Source: Bradyrhizobium sp. SZCCT0153 (GTDB lineage: Bacteria; Pseudomonadota; Alphaproteobacteria; Rhizobiales; Xanthobacteraceae). From it: DNA of 64,000 nt. A program made the position numbers and the translations under genes. The stretch lies in contig NZ_JAFCKS010000003.1 in the NCBI RefSeq assembly GCF_018129995.1, positions 682,001-746,000 on the forward strand, in the 5' to 3' direction. The notes under the pieces were generated by a model, which ran no database searches, was not told where the DNA came from, and was given only the letters and a program-made list of their open reading frames with translations. Numbering within the stretch: the first letter of the stretch is position 1; every line of letters starts with the position of its first letter. This document shows positions 45,964 to 54,731 of this stretch, in pieces.

Positions 45964-46361
45964 GGCCACCGCCTCAGTTGGCTGCCTCCCGCAGCCGTAT
46001 TGACTAAGCTGGCGGGCCTTTCAAAGGACGCTGAGCAATATTGAACAGCGCCGGCAGTCCGGGTGTGCTGGGCTCTTAGCCGGACGCGCAGCGAGGCAGC
46101 CATCGCGCTGCGCTCCACCTCCAAGGTGGCCCTGGTCTAGCCCCGGACTGGGGCCGCTTTGTATCGGTCGCTAGTCTGGTTGTGTCCGGCCAAGCGTCTG
46201 ATCTCAGTGGCCTCGTTCACGTTCCTTCGATGTGAGCAAAATTGACCATATGTGCGGTACCGAACATGGCAAACTTCCGGCATCACCGCGCGGCCCTCGG
46301 CTTTTATCGGTGATGAGAACGCCGTCAGCGCTCCCGCCTTCCTCAGGAATGGAGCAGCGCC

Positions 46362-46559
46362 ATGCAGCGACGCCGTATCAAGCAAACAACGTCTCTTGAA
46401 GAGCGCCTTGCCGAACAAGCGCAACGCCTCCGCAGGGAAGCCAAATCGCTTCCGCCTGGTATCGAGCGGGAGCAAGCAATCCGCAAAGCTCGGCAAGTCG
46501 AAACCGGCGCTCACATAAGTGAGTGGCTAAATTCGCCCGGCTTGCAGCCGCCGAAGTGA
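46362..46559 (+). CDS. 65-residue helical protein
   Basis: The product starts MQRRRIKQTTSLEERLAEQA and continues with a charged helix (LRREAKSLPPGIEREQAIRK), ending LNSPGLQPPK. GGAGC precedes the ATG. The pattern R-x-A-K/R-S-x-PPG-x-ER recurs in the protein at 47656. By recall this is a common small protein of the genus. Confidence 0.7.
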   Translation: MQRRRIKQTTSLEERLAEQAQRLRREAKSLPPGIEREQAIRKARQVETGAHISEWLNSPGLQPPK

Positions 46560-46581
46560 TTTCCTAACCAAAGGGGGGTGC

Positions 46582-46674
46582 GTGATCCCACCAGACTGTG
46601 TTTTGAAAGTTGCCATCGTAGGGCTGAGCGTCTTTTCGACGGTCCTAGCGTCTATGCTGTATTTCAATCTGTGA
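46582..46674 (+). CDS. Candidate 30-residue membrane peptide
   Basis: A GTG start behind AAGGGGGG opens a frame with a polar head (MIPPDCVLK) and one hydrophobic helix (VAIVGLSVFSTVLASMLYF). It follows the 65-residue gene by 22 bases. Support is limited to the ribosome site and the clean membrane segment. Confidence 0.4.
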   Translation: MIPPDCVLKVAIVGLSVFSTVLASMLYFNL

Positions 46675-46696
46675 GGCCGCCTCATTTGGCGGCTCC

Positions 46697-47107
46697 TTAC
46701 GATTCAGGCGACTTCTGCGGTTCCAAAAGATGCTCAAGCAAGTGCTTCTGCGTCCAACTGTTTTGATCCGCTAAGAAATCGATGAACTTTCTTGCAAATC
46801 TGGGCTGGCTGCGAATCGAAAAAAGCATGTCCTCTTTCGTGACTGACGTAATTCGGCAGTCACCTATTGCCGTGGCTGTAGCACGCCGTACTGGCACGTC
46901 ATGAAGGCATGCTTCCCCAAAAAATTGTCCTTGCTGCGCTGTCCCGAGCTGATTTTCTGCGCCATGCTTAAGCGTCGTAAGCCTTACGCAACCTTCCTGA
47001 ACAAAGAATACGAAGGCAGCGTCTTCACCTTGGCTGAAGATTTTTTGATCGTTTTTATAGCTGGCGGTGGATCGCCCGGTAGCGACCCCTAGAGAAGGCG
47101 ATGAGCG
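46697..47107 (-). pseudogene. Truncated Crp/Fnr-type cyclic-nucleotide-binding protein
   Basis: The frame reads ASYKNDQKIFSQGEDAAFVF, FVQEGCVRLTT, GQFFGEACLHDVPVRRATAT and ends EPQKSPES. This is the cNMP-binding beta-roll of a Crp/Fnr regulator (compare the usual KIFSQGD and GEFFGEGCL motifs). There is no in-frame ATG after the upstream stop at 47108-47110, and the C-terminal helix-turn-helix is missing. The remnant therefore lacks both a proper start and the DNA-binding domain. A short form from an internal GTG is conceivable. Confidence 0.7.
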
Positions 47108-47409
47108 TCAATCTGATCAGGCATAAATGCCGGTTGCATGCTGTTGCTCGCTCTCTGTCACCCGCGGATGCTTGAAAATTGCGGAAGCAGATTTCCAACA
47201 CTTTTAGTTGTGCTCCGTTCCCGCCGCAGTAGTAGTATTGGCCATATCAGGTTCCGACGTCCGCACGATGGCAGTGTGGGGCGAGGCCACGGAGCGCGCG
47301 AGCTACTGCGCGTCGTGGGTGTGGAAGGTGACCGCATCGCGGTAACTGAGGTGGCCTGACGATCGGAACAACGCTGTCTGCGCGCGCTTGGGACATGTGG
47401 AGGTTACCT

Positions 47410-47646
47410 ATGCCCCGCTACTTTTTTGACGTTAAGGACGGCCACAGGCTATCTGACGCTTCTGGCTTTGTTTGCGATGGCGATGCCGATGCGCTCATCA
47501 AGGCGGCGGTGCTCGCCATCGGCGTTTCACTCGACAAACCCGAAGACGATCCTGAGCGCCATGTCTCCATCATCAACGATGCGGGGCGCGAGATTGGCAC
47601 CGTGCCTGTGTATTCCAGGCCTTCATACGAAAATCCGGCCAAGTAA
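47410..47646 (+). CDS. DUF6894-like small protein
   Basis: A 78-residue protein starting MPRYFFDVKDGHRLSDASGF, with AAVLAIGVSLDKPEDDPERHV and SIINDAGREIGTVPVYSRPS. MPRYFFD and the central Asp-Gly are features I associate with the DUF6894 family of rhizobia. GGAGG precedes the ATG. An earlier in-frame ATG at 47395 is less likely. Function unknown. Confidence 0.75.
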   Translation: MPRYFFDVKDGHRLSDASGFVCDGDADALIKAAVLAIGVSLDKPEDDPERHVSIINDAGREIGTVPVYSRPSYENPAK

Positions 47647-47655
47647 TTCGGTGCG

Positions 47656-47874
47656 CTACTCCGGACCTTCAATAGTGTGAGAGTCCAGCCACTCCCTGTT
47701 CCTGAAAAGACTGCGCAGCGACCGGGCAATCTGCCGACGATCATTCCGCTCAGTCCCAGGCGGCGTGGATCGGGCGAACCGCAGCATCTGGCGTCGTAGC
47801 TGAACGAGCTGCCCTGGGGTGTAGTGGGTGTTGTCGTTTATTTCCCGGCGTTGAAGTTGTTGAAGCGACGACAT
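47656..47874 (-). CDS. 72-residue helical protein
   Basis: The product starts MSSLQQLQRREINDNTHYTP, then GQLVQLRRQMLRFARSTPPG and TERNDRRQIARSLRSLFRNR. A CGGAGG site precedes the ATG. It shares the A-R-S-x-PPG-x-ER pattern with the gene at 46362. It is convergent with the DUF6894-like gene. Confidence 0.65.
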   Translation of the reverse strand: MSSLQQLQRREINDNTHYTPGQLVQLRRQMLRFARSTPPGTERNDRRQIARSLRSLFRNREWLDSHTIEGPE

Positions 47875-48266
47875 GAGTTCGTCCTCCGCTTGAGTTGGAC
47901 GGGAGCGCGGCGCCCTCAGTCACCCGTGGGTGCCAAAGGTCGGACGGCTGTTCGTCAAAGTGGAACACTTTAGGAGTTCCGCCGCTGTATCGTTTTGCTC
48001 ATTCTGAGCGAGCAAATGCGGATGGCGCCGGGGCCAGATATCTTGACCACCGGTGTCTGATCGGACCCATATGGGGCAGCATCAACACGCGCATGGAGCG
48101 CGTCTGCCTGGAGCAGCGCCGGATTAGCCTTATCCTCGGAGGGAGCGGAGAGCTGGCCCGCGCAAGCGGCCTCCTCCAGGTCGCTGTGCGGCCGGGCAGC
48201 GCGGGCCGCGACGCCGACGTCCAGACTTTCAATAATTTCCATTATCGTAAGTCAGGACGGCTTCGC
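47875..48266. other. Intergenic stretch without a recognisable gene
   Basis: Frames on both strands are open for 70-130 codons but have no recognisable motifs and overlap each other. I see no repeat, RNA gene or clear promoter here. Confidence 0.4.
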
Positions 48267-48536
48267 TCAGCCCACCAGCAGATCCTTGGGTGAGGTCAAC
48301 AACTGGACGTAAGTTCCGCTCTCATGCAAATCGAGCCATCCTTTCTCAATCGCATACTTGATGCCGGCGCCGAACTCCGGACCGGTAGCCTTGCAGCCGT
48401 TTGGCGAGAGGAAAGGCGAGTTGATTTTCTCGATATGGATGCGGCCGTTCACGGCTTCGACGCTGGCCGCTAGTTCGACCAGCTTACGCGCGGCGGTAGC
48501 CGGATCGGAATAGGGGCGTGCTTCGGCGTGTTTCAT
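48267..48536 (-). CDS. Small protein in the SRAP operon
   Basis: An 89-residue soluble protein starting [20 protein letters not shown]. It contains [20 protein letters not shown] and ends in a beta-hairpin-like [14 protein letters not shown], suggesting a small alpha/beta or winged-helix fold. Its ATG overlaps the SRAP stop (ATGA), so it is translationally coupled. Function unknown. Confidence 0.7.
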   Translation of the reverse strand: MKHAEARPYSDPATAARKLVELAASVEAVNGRIHIEKINSPFLSPNGCKATGPEFGAGIKYAIEKGWLDLHESGTYVQLLTSPKDLLVG

Positions 48537-49252
48537 GCTGCGGCCTGATCTTCTTTCACCCCACGTGCCACGATTCGCAGCGCGCCGTCTGGAAGAGGCC
48601 GCTGCAGGCTCTTGGCTTCATCCCAAGAAGCGTTCAGCCAAGTCTCGACTTCCTCCGGCTTGGTCAAGATGACCGGCATCGCTTTCGGGTGAATTGCACC
48701 CACCTCGGCATTTGGTTCGGTGGTCAGGAATGCGTAAAGGTCGTTCGTGGTCTCGCCCTCCTTGACCTTCCGGACCGACTTCCAGTTGGTCCAGATGCCG
48801 GCGAAGCACGCGAGCGGACGGGTGTCGTCAAGCGCAAACCAAATGTCCCCGCCTTCGGCCTTGTTGAACTCACTGAATGAGTTGAACGGCACCACGCAGC
48901 GATGCTCTGGACCTAGCCACCGCGTCCAATGTTTGCTCTTCACGTTCCGGATGTTGGTCGTGCCGCCGTCGGGCTCCATCCGAAGCAATTCCTTGAAGTC
49001 AACTGTCTTGCCCTTAGCCTGAAGCTTTTCGGCACGCTTCTTGGTGGCATCCATCAGCGCCTTGGACGACGACGGCATGCCCCATCGTGCGGTGGCAAGT
49101 TCGCGGCCTTTGACACCAGTCCGCACTATCGGCGCCCTGTAATCCGGAAAGACGCCGGGCATTGGTGCCAAGTTGCCGACGTATTGATTGACGACACGGA
49201 ACAGCGCGCTGATCGCATCTTGGTTCGTGGTGATGCTATAAAGATTGCACAT
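48533..49252 (-). CDS. SOS-response-associated peptidase (SRAP/YedK/HMCES-like)
   Basis: A 239-residue SRAP-domain protein, which crosslinks to abasic sites in single-stranded DNA through its N-terminal cysteine. Visible active-site residues are Cys2 (MCNLYS), Asn100 (TTNIRN), Glu128 (NSFSE) and His188 (HPKAMPVIL). It is the third gene of a four-gene run with overlaps or near-zero gaps. Confidence 0.92.
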   Translation of the reverse strand: MCNLYSITTNQDAISALFRVVNQYVGNLAPMPGVFPDYRAPIVRTGVKGRELATARWGMPSSSKALMDATKKRAEKLQAKGKTVDFKELLRMEPDGGTTNIRNVKSKHWTRWLGPEHRCVVPFNSFSEFNKAEGGDIWFALDDTRPLACFAGIWTNWKSVRKVKEGETTNDLYAFLTTEPNAEVGAIHPKAMPVILTKPEEVETWLNASWDEAKSLQRPLPDGALRIVARGVKEDQAAA

Positions 49253-49254
49253 CG

Positions 49255-49557
49255 TCAGTCAGTCTCGGCGCCTGGAATTTCAATCGTTTCGCCTTCGGCT
49301 GTCAGCAACTTCCCCTTAGGAGGATGCTTCGCGTCTTTATCTGGGAAGCACGATGTGATGACAGGATCCAACCAAGGCGAGTACAGGATTTTGCGTTTCC
49401 GGTGCATCTCGGCCATTTTGAGAGTGGCATTTTCCACAAGATGGCGAGCATGAATATCGTCGCGCGCTTCGACCCAGACAGCTTCGCGTATCGTCGAGAC
49501 CGCCCATTTCTCGTCGTTGGCGCGTATATCGATTGGCGCTAGTCGGAAGATCGTCAC
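49255..49557 (-). CDS. 100-residue protein in the SRAP operon
   Basis: From a GTG start that overlaps the upstream stop, the product reads [20 protein letters not shown], then [20 protein letters not shown] and ends [11 protein letters not shown]. It is soluble and acidic. Two bases separate its stop from the SRAP ATG. No family recognised; longer in-frame starts would overlap the upstream gene heavily. Confidence 0.68.
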   Translation of the reverse strand: MTIFRLAPIDIRANDEKWAVSTIREAVWVEARDDIHARHLVENATLKMAEMHRKRKILYSPWLDPVITSCFPDKDAKHPPKGKLLTAEGETIEIPGAETD

Positions 49558-50057
49558 GGTTTTCGCCTTTCTCGGCTTGCCTTGCCGGCCGAGTCCGGTT
49601 TGGCGAACGTGAGACCCACAATAAACGCCCGCTGCCGATGAGTGTAGTGTTTGCCCTCGCTGCACGGCTCGCAGAACAGCGCGTCCTCAAGCATCAAGAT
49701 CGGCGTCCGTGCAGGTCGCTTCACGGCACGCAATGGCACTAACGAGAGCCGTCGACAACGTTTGCACTTGGCCTCAAGCAGATCGTACCCACCATTGATG
49801 GCCTTGCCGATTGTGGGGTTGGCCTGCTGGTCATCGATCACCGGACGCATCTCATCAGTGGCCCAAGCCCACATCAATGCATTCCAAGCTTCACATTCCA
49901 GTCTGTCGGCTTCACGGATCTTAGCTTCCGCGGCGCTTCGGATCAGCTTCGTTTGGTCAAAATAGGTGTTGTGCAGCCCGTCGGCATACCGAACGCCTTT
50001 GGCCTGAGCTTTCCTCAGATCTCCAGACAGCGGAATGGGTATGATGCGAGGAGACAT
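49554..50057 (-). CDS. Four-cysteine zinc-finger-like protein, first gene of SRAP operon
   Basis: A 167-residue protein starting MSPRIIPIPLSGDLRKAQAK. A helical N-terminal half is followed by CKRC (about 114-117) and, after 27 residues, CEPC, which form a plausible CxxC-CxxC zinc site. The basic tail ends SRERRKP. The sequence suggests a nucleic-acid-binding protein. It begins the operon and overlaps the next gene by 4 bases. Confidence 0.72.
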   Translation of the reverse strand: MSPRIIPIPLSGDLRKAQAKGVRYADGLHNTYFDQTKLIRSAAEAKIREADRLECEAWNALMWAWATDEMRPVIDDQQANPTIGKAINGGYDLLEAKCKRCRRLSLVPLRAVKRPARTPILMLEDALFCEPCSEGKHYTHRQRAFIVGLTFAKPDSAGKASRERRKP

Positions 50058-50317
50058 CCATTATGATCACCCCGAATCGCCTCCTATGAAAAGCCACTAG
50101 GCGTGGCGGGTAAGAACAGCGCAACCACTTCTCATTGGTCAATGATGGCGATCAAGGCAACGTAACTGATTAATGAGGGTCTGCTTCTCGCTGCAGAACT
50201 CGAAAGAATATTCTCGACCCCGCCTCTCGCCGAAGTACGTGCCTCAGATTTGTCTCACGGAGAGGGCTGCCCTGGAGACAGCGGCCCTACCAAGGCTCCC
50301 GGTTGTACGCTTCCCAA
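50058..50317. other. Intergenic stretch upstream of the SRAP operon
   Basis: This should hold the SRAP operon promoter. I see no convincing LexA-type site (GAAC-N7-GTTC) and no gene. Confidence 0.4.
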
Positions 50318-50590
50318 CTAGTAAGGGCTGAGCACACTATCGAGAAATTGCTCTTTTTCGCCAGGCGCATAACCCTGACAAGCGCCGAAATACGCTTCTG
50401 GCCTATCACAGGGGTCGGCGGCCCGGTGGTGTTGACGCGGCGCATAGGCAAAACCCGAGGCTCGACCTGATGGGTACATGTGATGATGGGGACGAAGCAC
50501 CGCATGCGGGCGGTGCCCATGATGCACAGTAGCCGCGTTCGCGAACCCGCACAGGCTTATCAAGACGCTCAAGGCCAAAATCGAACGCAT
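50318..50590 (-). CDS. Small exported His-rich protein
   Basis: A 90-residue product with a signal peptide (MRSILALSVLISLCGFANAA) and a His/Pro-rich start of the mature part (TVHHGHRPHAVLRPHHHMYP), then two cysteines (DPCDRPEAYFGACQGYAPGE). A periplasmic location is likely. No family recognised. Confidence 0.7.
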   Translation of the reverse strand: MRSILALSVLISLCGFANAATVHHGHRPHAVLRPHHHMYPSGRASGFAYAPRQHHRAADPCDRPEAYFGACQGYAPGEKEQFLDSVLSPY

Positions 50591-50731
50591 ATCCTTCTTC
50601 CTCCAAGGAGTTTCGTCCCGCCGGGCTCAATGATTGCCGTGATGCAGCGTTCCAAAGGAACGCGGCTCCTATACGTTGGTTGGGCCATCAGCGGCAGCTT
50701 CTTTGTTGGTTCGCGACCAAGGACGGCTCGT

Positions 50732-50820
50732 GCCCATCGCATTTATTGACGTGGTGCAGCTATATGTCAGGAGTAACCGGAAGTTTGCATCCGAGCGCCA
50801 AACCGACGCGAATCACCCAG
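50732..50820 (+). repeat. Dispersed repeat A, diverged copy
   Basis: It runs from GCCCATCGCATTTATTGACG to AACCGACGCGAATCACCCAG and aligns, with many differences, with the copies at 55073, 56752 and 57825. It lies upstream of the transglycosylase gene. Confidence 0.65.
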
Positions 50821-51014
50821 AGCCGACACCACGAGCGTCTCCCGCCAGGGGCCGCTCGTGACCCAAAGCGGGACGCGTCCGATGAGTGGCGAGGCAGAAA
50901 GTCTGCTCTTGTTCACGACATTTAAACCTTAAGATTTTACGAAAGAGGCTCACCACAGGCCGCAGGAAACATGCGAACACCCTTTGCACAGAAGCCACCC
51001 GTGGACTTCAGGCA

Positions 51015-52043
51015 ATGAGGGTTTTGCCGACGAGCTGCGTCGTGTGCGTTATCGCATCCGTGGGACTTTATCTGGCCGGCGGAAACAGACCGGCCGCGAC
51101 GGAGCCGGATGTCATGCCGGAAGCTGCAGCGAACATGACGGCTCCTGAGTACATGGTGACGCCGGCGTTGTACGCAGAGGCATCCGCCAGACTTGCGGCA
51201 GCGCTTCGGGCAGAAGGAGCGGAGCTTCGCTCAGTGACGTCTGCAGGTTCCGGGCCGTTGAGCACCGAAGCCGAAATCGCCGATAATCCCGTCGCGCCGA
51301 AATTGGCGTCGTTGGGACAGGATATCGTCCAGCCGCTGCCGGCAACACGCGATCCGTCCGACGATGCTCCGAAAGCGGCGTCGACACAGGATTTCCGTTA
51401 TCTGGTCTACTACGTCTGGTCCGAACTGCCGCCCGCGGAGAAACCGGCGGAGATCATCTTGCGTGCGTTCAAGGACATTCCGGTCGGAACGCCGGCCGAA
51501 GAGATCAAGCGCGCTTCCGACGCGTTTGGTCTCGATTTCAATTTCATGATGGCGGTTGCCAAGATCGAATCCGGCTTCAACCCCAATCAACGCACCGGGT
51601 CGTATATCGGCCTGTTTCAATTGAGCCAATATGAGTTCGGGAAGTTCGGCTTCGGGCAGATTCGCAACCCGCGGGACAACGCCGTTGCGGCCGCCTACAA
51701 AATTATTACCGAAGGCGTCCAGTTCGAGTGGATCACGCACCGGACGCCAGACATGAGCGATCTTTACCTGATCCATCAGCAGGGCTGGGAAGGCGCCGCT
51801 GAGCACATCAGCCGGCCCGCTCGCACCGCCTGGAAATCCATGTGCGCCACCAGCGAAGGCAAGGAGAAGGGCGAGAGGTGGTGCAAACGCGCGATCTGGG
51901 GCAATGTACTCCCGGCGTTCAAGCGCATCTGGAAATCGGTGGACAACGTAACGTCAGAGGCGTTCGTCGGCATGTGGCGCGGCCGGGTCGCCGATTTCTA
52001 CACGAAATATGTGGCGACCGCCGCTGCGGCGGCAAGCCAATAA
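51015..52043 (+). CDS. Lytic-transglycosylase-like (SLT domain) protein
   Basis: A 342-residue protein. An N-terminal hydrophobic segment (about 4-20) is a signal or membrane anchor. A low-complexity Ala/Glu/Pro region runs to about 120. The SLT domain then has the catalytic Glu in MAVAKIESGFNP and the following GSYIGLFQLSQYEFGKFG. It would cut peptidoglycan glycan strands in the periplasm. The start at 51015 is chosen because the hydrophobic segment begins there; an in-frame start at 50886 is unlikely. Confidence 0.82.
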   Translation: MRVLPTSCVVCVIASVGLYLAGGNRPAATEPDVMPEAAANMTAPEYMVTPALYAEASARLAAALRAEGAELRSVTSAGSGPLSTEAEIADNPVAPKLASLGQDIVQPLPATRDPSDDAPKAASTQDFRYLVYYVWSELPPAEKPAEIILRAFKDIPVGTPAEEIKRASDAFGLDFNFMMAVAKIESGFNPNQRTGSYIGLFQLSQYEFGKFGFGQIRNPRDNAVAAAYKIITEGVQFEWITHRTPDMSDLYLIHQQGWEGAAEHISRPARTAWKSMCATSEGKEKGERWCKRAIWGNVLPAFKRIWKSVDNVTSEAFVGMWRGRVADFYTKYVATAAAAASQ

Positions 52044-52225
52044 TCCCGTTGTCGGCAGGGCCTTGCCACGATTGCATTGCCTTAAGCCGCCATGGCGAAC
52101 AGACCCAGCTGGGTAAACCAAGACCGCTCATGACCCAAAACCGTCATTGGCCATGGGCGTCGCTCGTGGTGCAGCATTCTGCTATTGTGGTTTTTCATTG
52201 TTGAATTCGGCCAATGGAGCACGCG

Positions 52226-52714
52226 ATGCCAAACAGCAAGGAGATCGAGGCGAAGTCGCACAACCCGGTGCCGCAGGGCTATGTGCTTGGTGCCGGAGAG
52301 GGTGAACACCTGATCCATTTTCGTGATGGCGGCAACATCTTCATCAAGATCGACCCCGTAACGGGGTCCAATAATCTTGGCCTCGGCATTCAGCAAGTAC
52401 CAAAGGGCTCAGGCATTCCGGCTCACCGACACCTCGACAGGGACGAAGCCTTCTACGTTCTGGAAGGCAGTGGCACGGTCACACTCAACGATGTGCGTCA
52501 CTCTTGCGAAAGAGGTGGAACGATTTTCATACCCAGGAACACGTGGCATGGTTTCAGTAGTCCAGATCAGGAACTGGTTCTGCTGTGGATCATGGTGCCC
52601 CCAGGCCTCGACGGTTTCTTTCGCGAAACCTGCAGCCGACCCGGCGAACCGCGAAAAGAATTGACGCGGGAGCAGATCAACGCAATCGGTCTCAAATATG
52701 GGGCAGAATACTAG
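52226..52714 (+). CDS. Cupin-domain protein
   Basis: A 162-residue single cupin barrel. Motif 1 is GSGIPAHRHLDRDEAFYVLEG with two His and a Glu as metal ligands; motif 2 is PRNTWHGFSS. Function could be isomerase, dioxygenase or sensor. The start at 52226 has GGAG upstream; ATG at 52214 is also in frame. Confidence 0.85.
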   Translation: MPNSKEIEAKSHNPVPQGYVLGAGEGEHLIHFRDGGNIFIKIDPVTGSNNLGLGIQQVPKGSGIPAHRHLDRDEAFYVLEGSGTVTLNDVRHSCERGGTIFIPRNTWHGFSSPDQELVLLWIMVPPGLDGFFRETCSRPGEPRKELTREQINAIGLKYGAEY

Positions 52715-52760
52715 GCGGGCTCAAACATTTGCCCGCAAGCGCTAAGAGGCTGAGTCCGAA

Positions 52761-52870
52761 ATTGGCCCATCAGCGAAGTAGCGGCGTACCTCGTTGAGGT
52801 CCGCTCAGTGAGGCAAGGCGGAATAGATTTGCTCAGGTTGAGTTCTTCGCATTTTGACCCAGAGCGGACT
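52761..52870 (+). repeat. Dispersed repeat B, copy 1
   Basis: It begins ATTGGCCCATCAGCGAAGTA and includes TTTGCTCAGGTTGAGTTCTT. It is about four-fifths identical to copy 2 at 53942 and in the same orientation. The two copies bracket the ABC binding-protein gene. The first bases (TTGGCCCATC) are shared with repeat A. Confidence 0.75.
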
Positions 52871-52895
52871 TCGGCCATCCTCGGAAGCTGGATCC

Positions 52896-53849
52896 CTACT
52901 CAATCACTCGGTCCGCCATCAGAAGCACTTGCTCAGGGACAGTCAATCCCAATGCCTTGGCCGTCCGGAGATTGATCACGAACTCAAATTTCGTCGGCTG
53001 CTCAACCGGCAAGTCCGCTGGATTCGCGCCTTTCAGAATGCGATCCACGTAGCCAGCCGCAAGTAGAAAGAGAGCCTTCAGGTCCGGCCCATAAGCCATC
53101 AATCCACCCCGGTCTGCATAAGTGTTGACCTGAAATACTGTGGGCAGCCGATACTTCAGAGCGATTGATGGCAACGCATCGCGCGGAGGGTCCGCAAGTA
53201 CATAAACGACATCGCAATCGGCCGCTTTCATATCGGCGAACGCCTTTTCAAGGTCTTCCGGGTTCGACGCAACGAAGCGTTGCGCCGAAATGCCGATGGT
53301 CGCTGCTGCCTTGGTTGCAGTTTGTGCCATCGCCGGGTGCACGGGGTTGTTTGAGGTGAGTACGCCGATCTTCTGTACTTTGGGAAAGAGCAGGCGAATA
53401 ATGTCCAGCGTCTTGGCCGTGAGATCTGCGAACATATTCGCTGTGCCGGTTATATTGCCACCGGGCCTGGTAAAACTCTTGACGAAGCCTGAGCCGACAG
53501 GATCGGTGGCTGGCGACATAACAATTGGAATCGTCGAGGTCGCCCGTTGTGCCGCCGCAATCGCGGGTGTCGCTTCGGCGATGATAACGTCCGGCTTCAG
53601 AGCGATGAGCTCCGAGACTAGACCGGGCAGCAAAGAGTAGTGACCTTTCGCCTCGCGCAGATCAATGATGAGGTCGCTTCCTTCCCGGTATCCCATCAAC
53701 CTGAACGCTTCTCTGAACCAACCGATAATCCGCTCGCCTGAGCCAGAAGTAACCAGCCCGACGCGCCGCGGTCGCAATGAATCGGCATTTGCAACAGCAG
53801 CGATAGCAATCGAACAGGCCGTCGTAAGCACCGCGCGACGCGTTACCAT
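52896..53849 (-). CDS. ABC-type substrate-binding protein (ABC_sub_bind family)
   Basis: A 317-residue exported protein. The N-terminus MVTRRAVLTTACSIAIAAVA is a signal peptide with an RR pair. The core has RRVGLVTSGSGERIIGWFREAF, PDVIIAEATPAIAAAQRAT, PIVMSPATDPVGSGFVKS and RPGGNITGTAN, characteristic of the family. No ABC transporter ATPase or permease genes are nearby. It stands alone between two direct copies of repeat B. Confidence 0.87.
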   Translation of the reverse strand: MVTRRAVLTTACSIAIAAVANADSLRPRRVGLVTSGSGERIIGWFREAFRLMGYREGSDLIIDLREAKGHYSLLPGLVSELIALKPDVIIAEATPAIAAAQRATSTIPIVMSPATDPVGSGFVKSFTRPGGNITGTANMFADLTAKTLDIIRLLFPKVQKIGVLTSNNPVHPAMAQTATKAAATIGISAQRFVASNPEDLEKAFADMKAADCDVVYVLADPPRDALPSIALKYRLPTVFQVNTYADRGGLMAYGPDLKALFLLAAGYVDRILKGANPADLPVEQPTKFEFVINLRTAKALGLTVPEQVLLMADRVIE

Positions 53850-53941
53850 TCGACTCACGAGCCTCTCTTGATGTCCAATGATCCCAAATGTTAGCACGAT
53901 CATTGCGGGGATGGCTCGCTTTGTTGCGGTGCACGAGTCAC

Positions 53942-54052
53942 TATTGGCCCATCGACGAAGTGGCGGCACCTCTCAACAAGGTCCGCTCACTGAGGAATAG
54001 CAGGCGAGATTTGCTCAGGTTGAGTTCTTCGCGTTTTTGACCCCGAGCAGAC
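53942..54052 (+). repeat. Dispersed repeat B, copy 2
   Basis: It begins ATTGGCCCATCGACGAAGTG and includes TTTGCTCAGGTTGAGTTCTT as in copy 1. It lies 93 bases upstream of the binding-protein start. Confidence 0.75.
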
Positions 54053-54271
54053 ATGACGTCCAACTTTGATCCTGCTCAAAACGACCGTGGCGTGCCCCTA
54101 GAAGGGCGTTGCGCTCAGCCCCCGAGTGCGAACTATCCCCATTGGGACAAGGCCGCGATCCCCCACGGCGGCCTCTTTGTGGCTTCACACCGACGCGACA
54201 AAGAACTATATTTCCTACGCTTCGGATCGGCTGCAAGCTAAATCATCGAGTAGCGTGGATCAGGGGGTCCG

Positions 54272-54646
54272 ATGCACCGATTTATCGCCAGGGCCAACGT
54301 AGATCACTTTATCGGCCTTCTGACCGGCAATGATCTGACGCCTGACAAACGTACCAACATTACCAAGCTTCTGATCGCCGAGTTGGATCAGCTCGCCCAT
54401 GATCTGGAACATCTTGAATTTGTCGAGAAAAAAGCATCAGAGGGCCGTAACAGGGTGAGCCAAGCGAGAGATATCCGTGATGGTCACCCCTTCGGAACAA
54501 TCCAGCGCGAACACGCGGAGACGCTGCTCGTAAGCTGCGAAAACTTGCAGACGGTGCTTGAAGATTTTTGTCATCGCCTGCGCGCGAAGATCAACTCGCC
54601 GGGCGGAACAATTTCGACAGGTCCTCGACGAAACCTGATACACTGA
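54272..54646 (+). CDS. Helical protein of unknown function
   Basis: A 124-residue soluble protein starting MHRFIARANVDHFIGLLTGN. DLTPDKRTNITKLLIAELDQ and later charged helices suggest a helical bundle or coiled coil. It resembles small conserved proteins of the genus, by recall. Role unknown. Confidence 0.65.
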   Translation: MHRFIARANVDHFIGLLTGNDLTPDKRTNITKLLIAELDQLAHDLEHLEFVEKKASEGRNRVSQARDIRDGHPFGTIQREHAETLLVSCENLQTVLEDFCHRLRAKINSPGGTISTGPRRNLIH

Positions 54647-54731
54647 TTTCATCACCGGCCGAGGTTTTGCCCGTAGGCGTCGGTAGCCGAGAGACCGATT
54701 GCGCTCCCGCCTGCAGTAGAGGGGGCGCGCC

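Noticed and set aside
47138..47359. 73-codon plus-strand frame upstream of the DUF6894-like gene
   Set aside because: No motif and no good ribosome site; it begins beside the Crp remnant.
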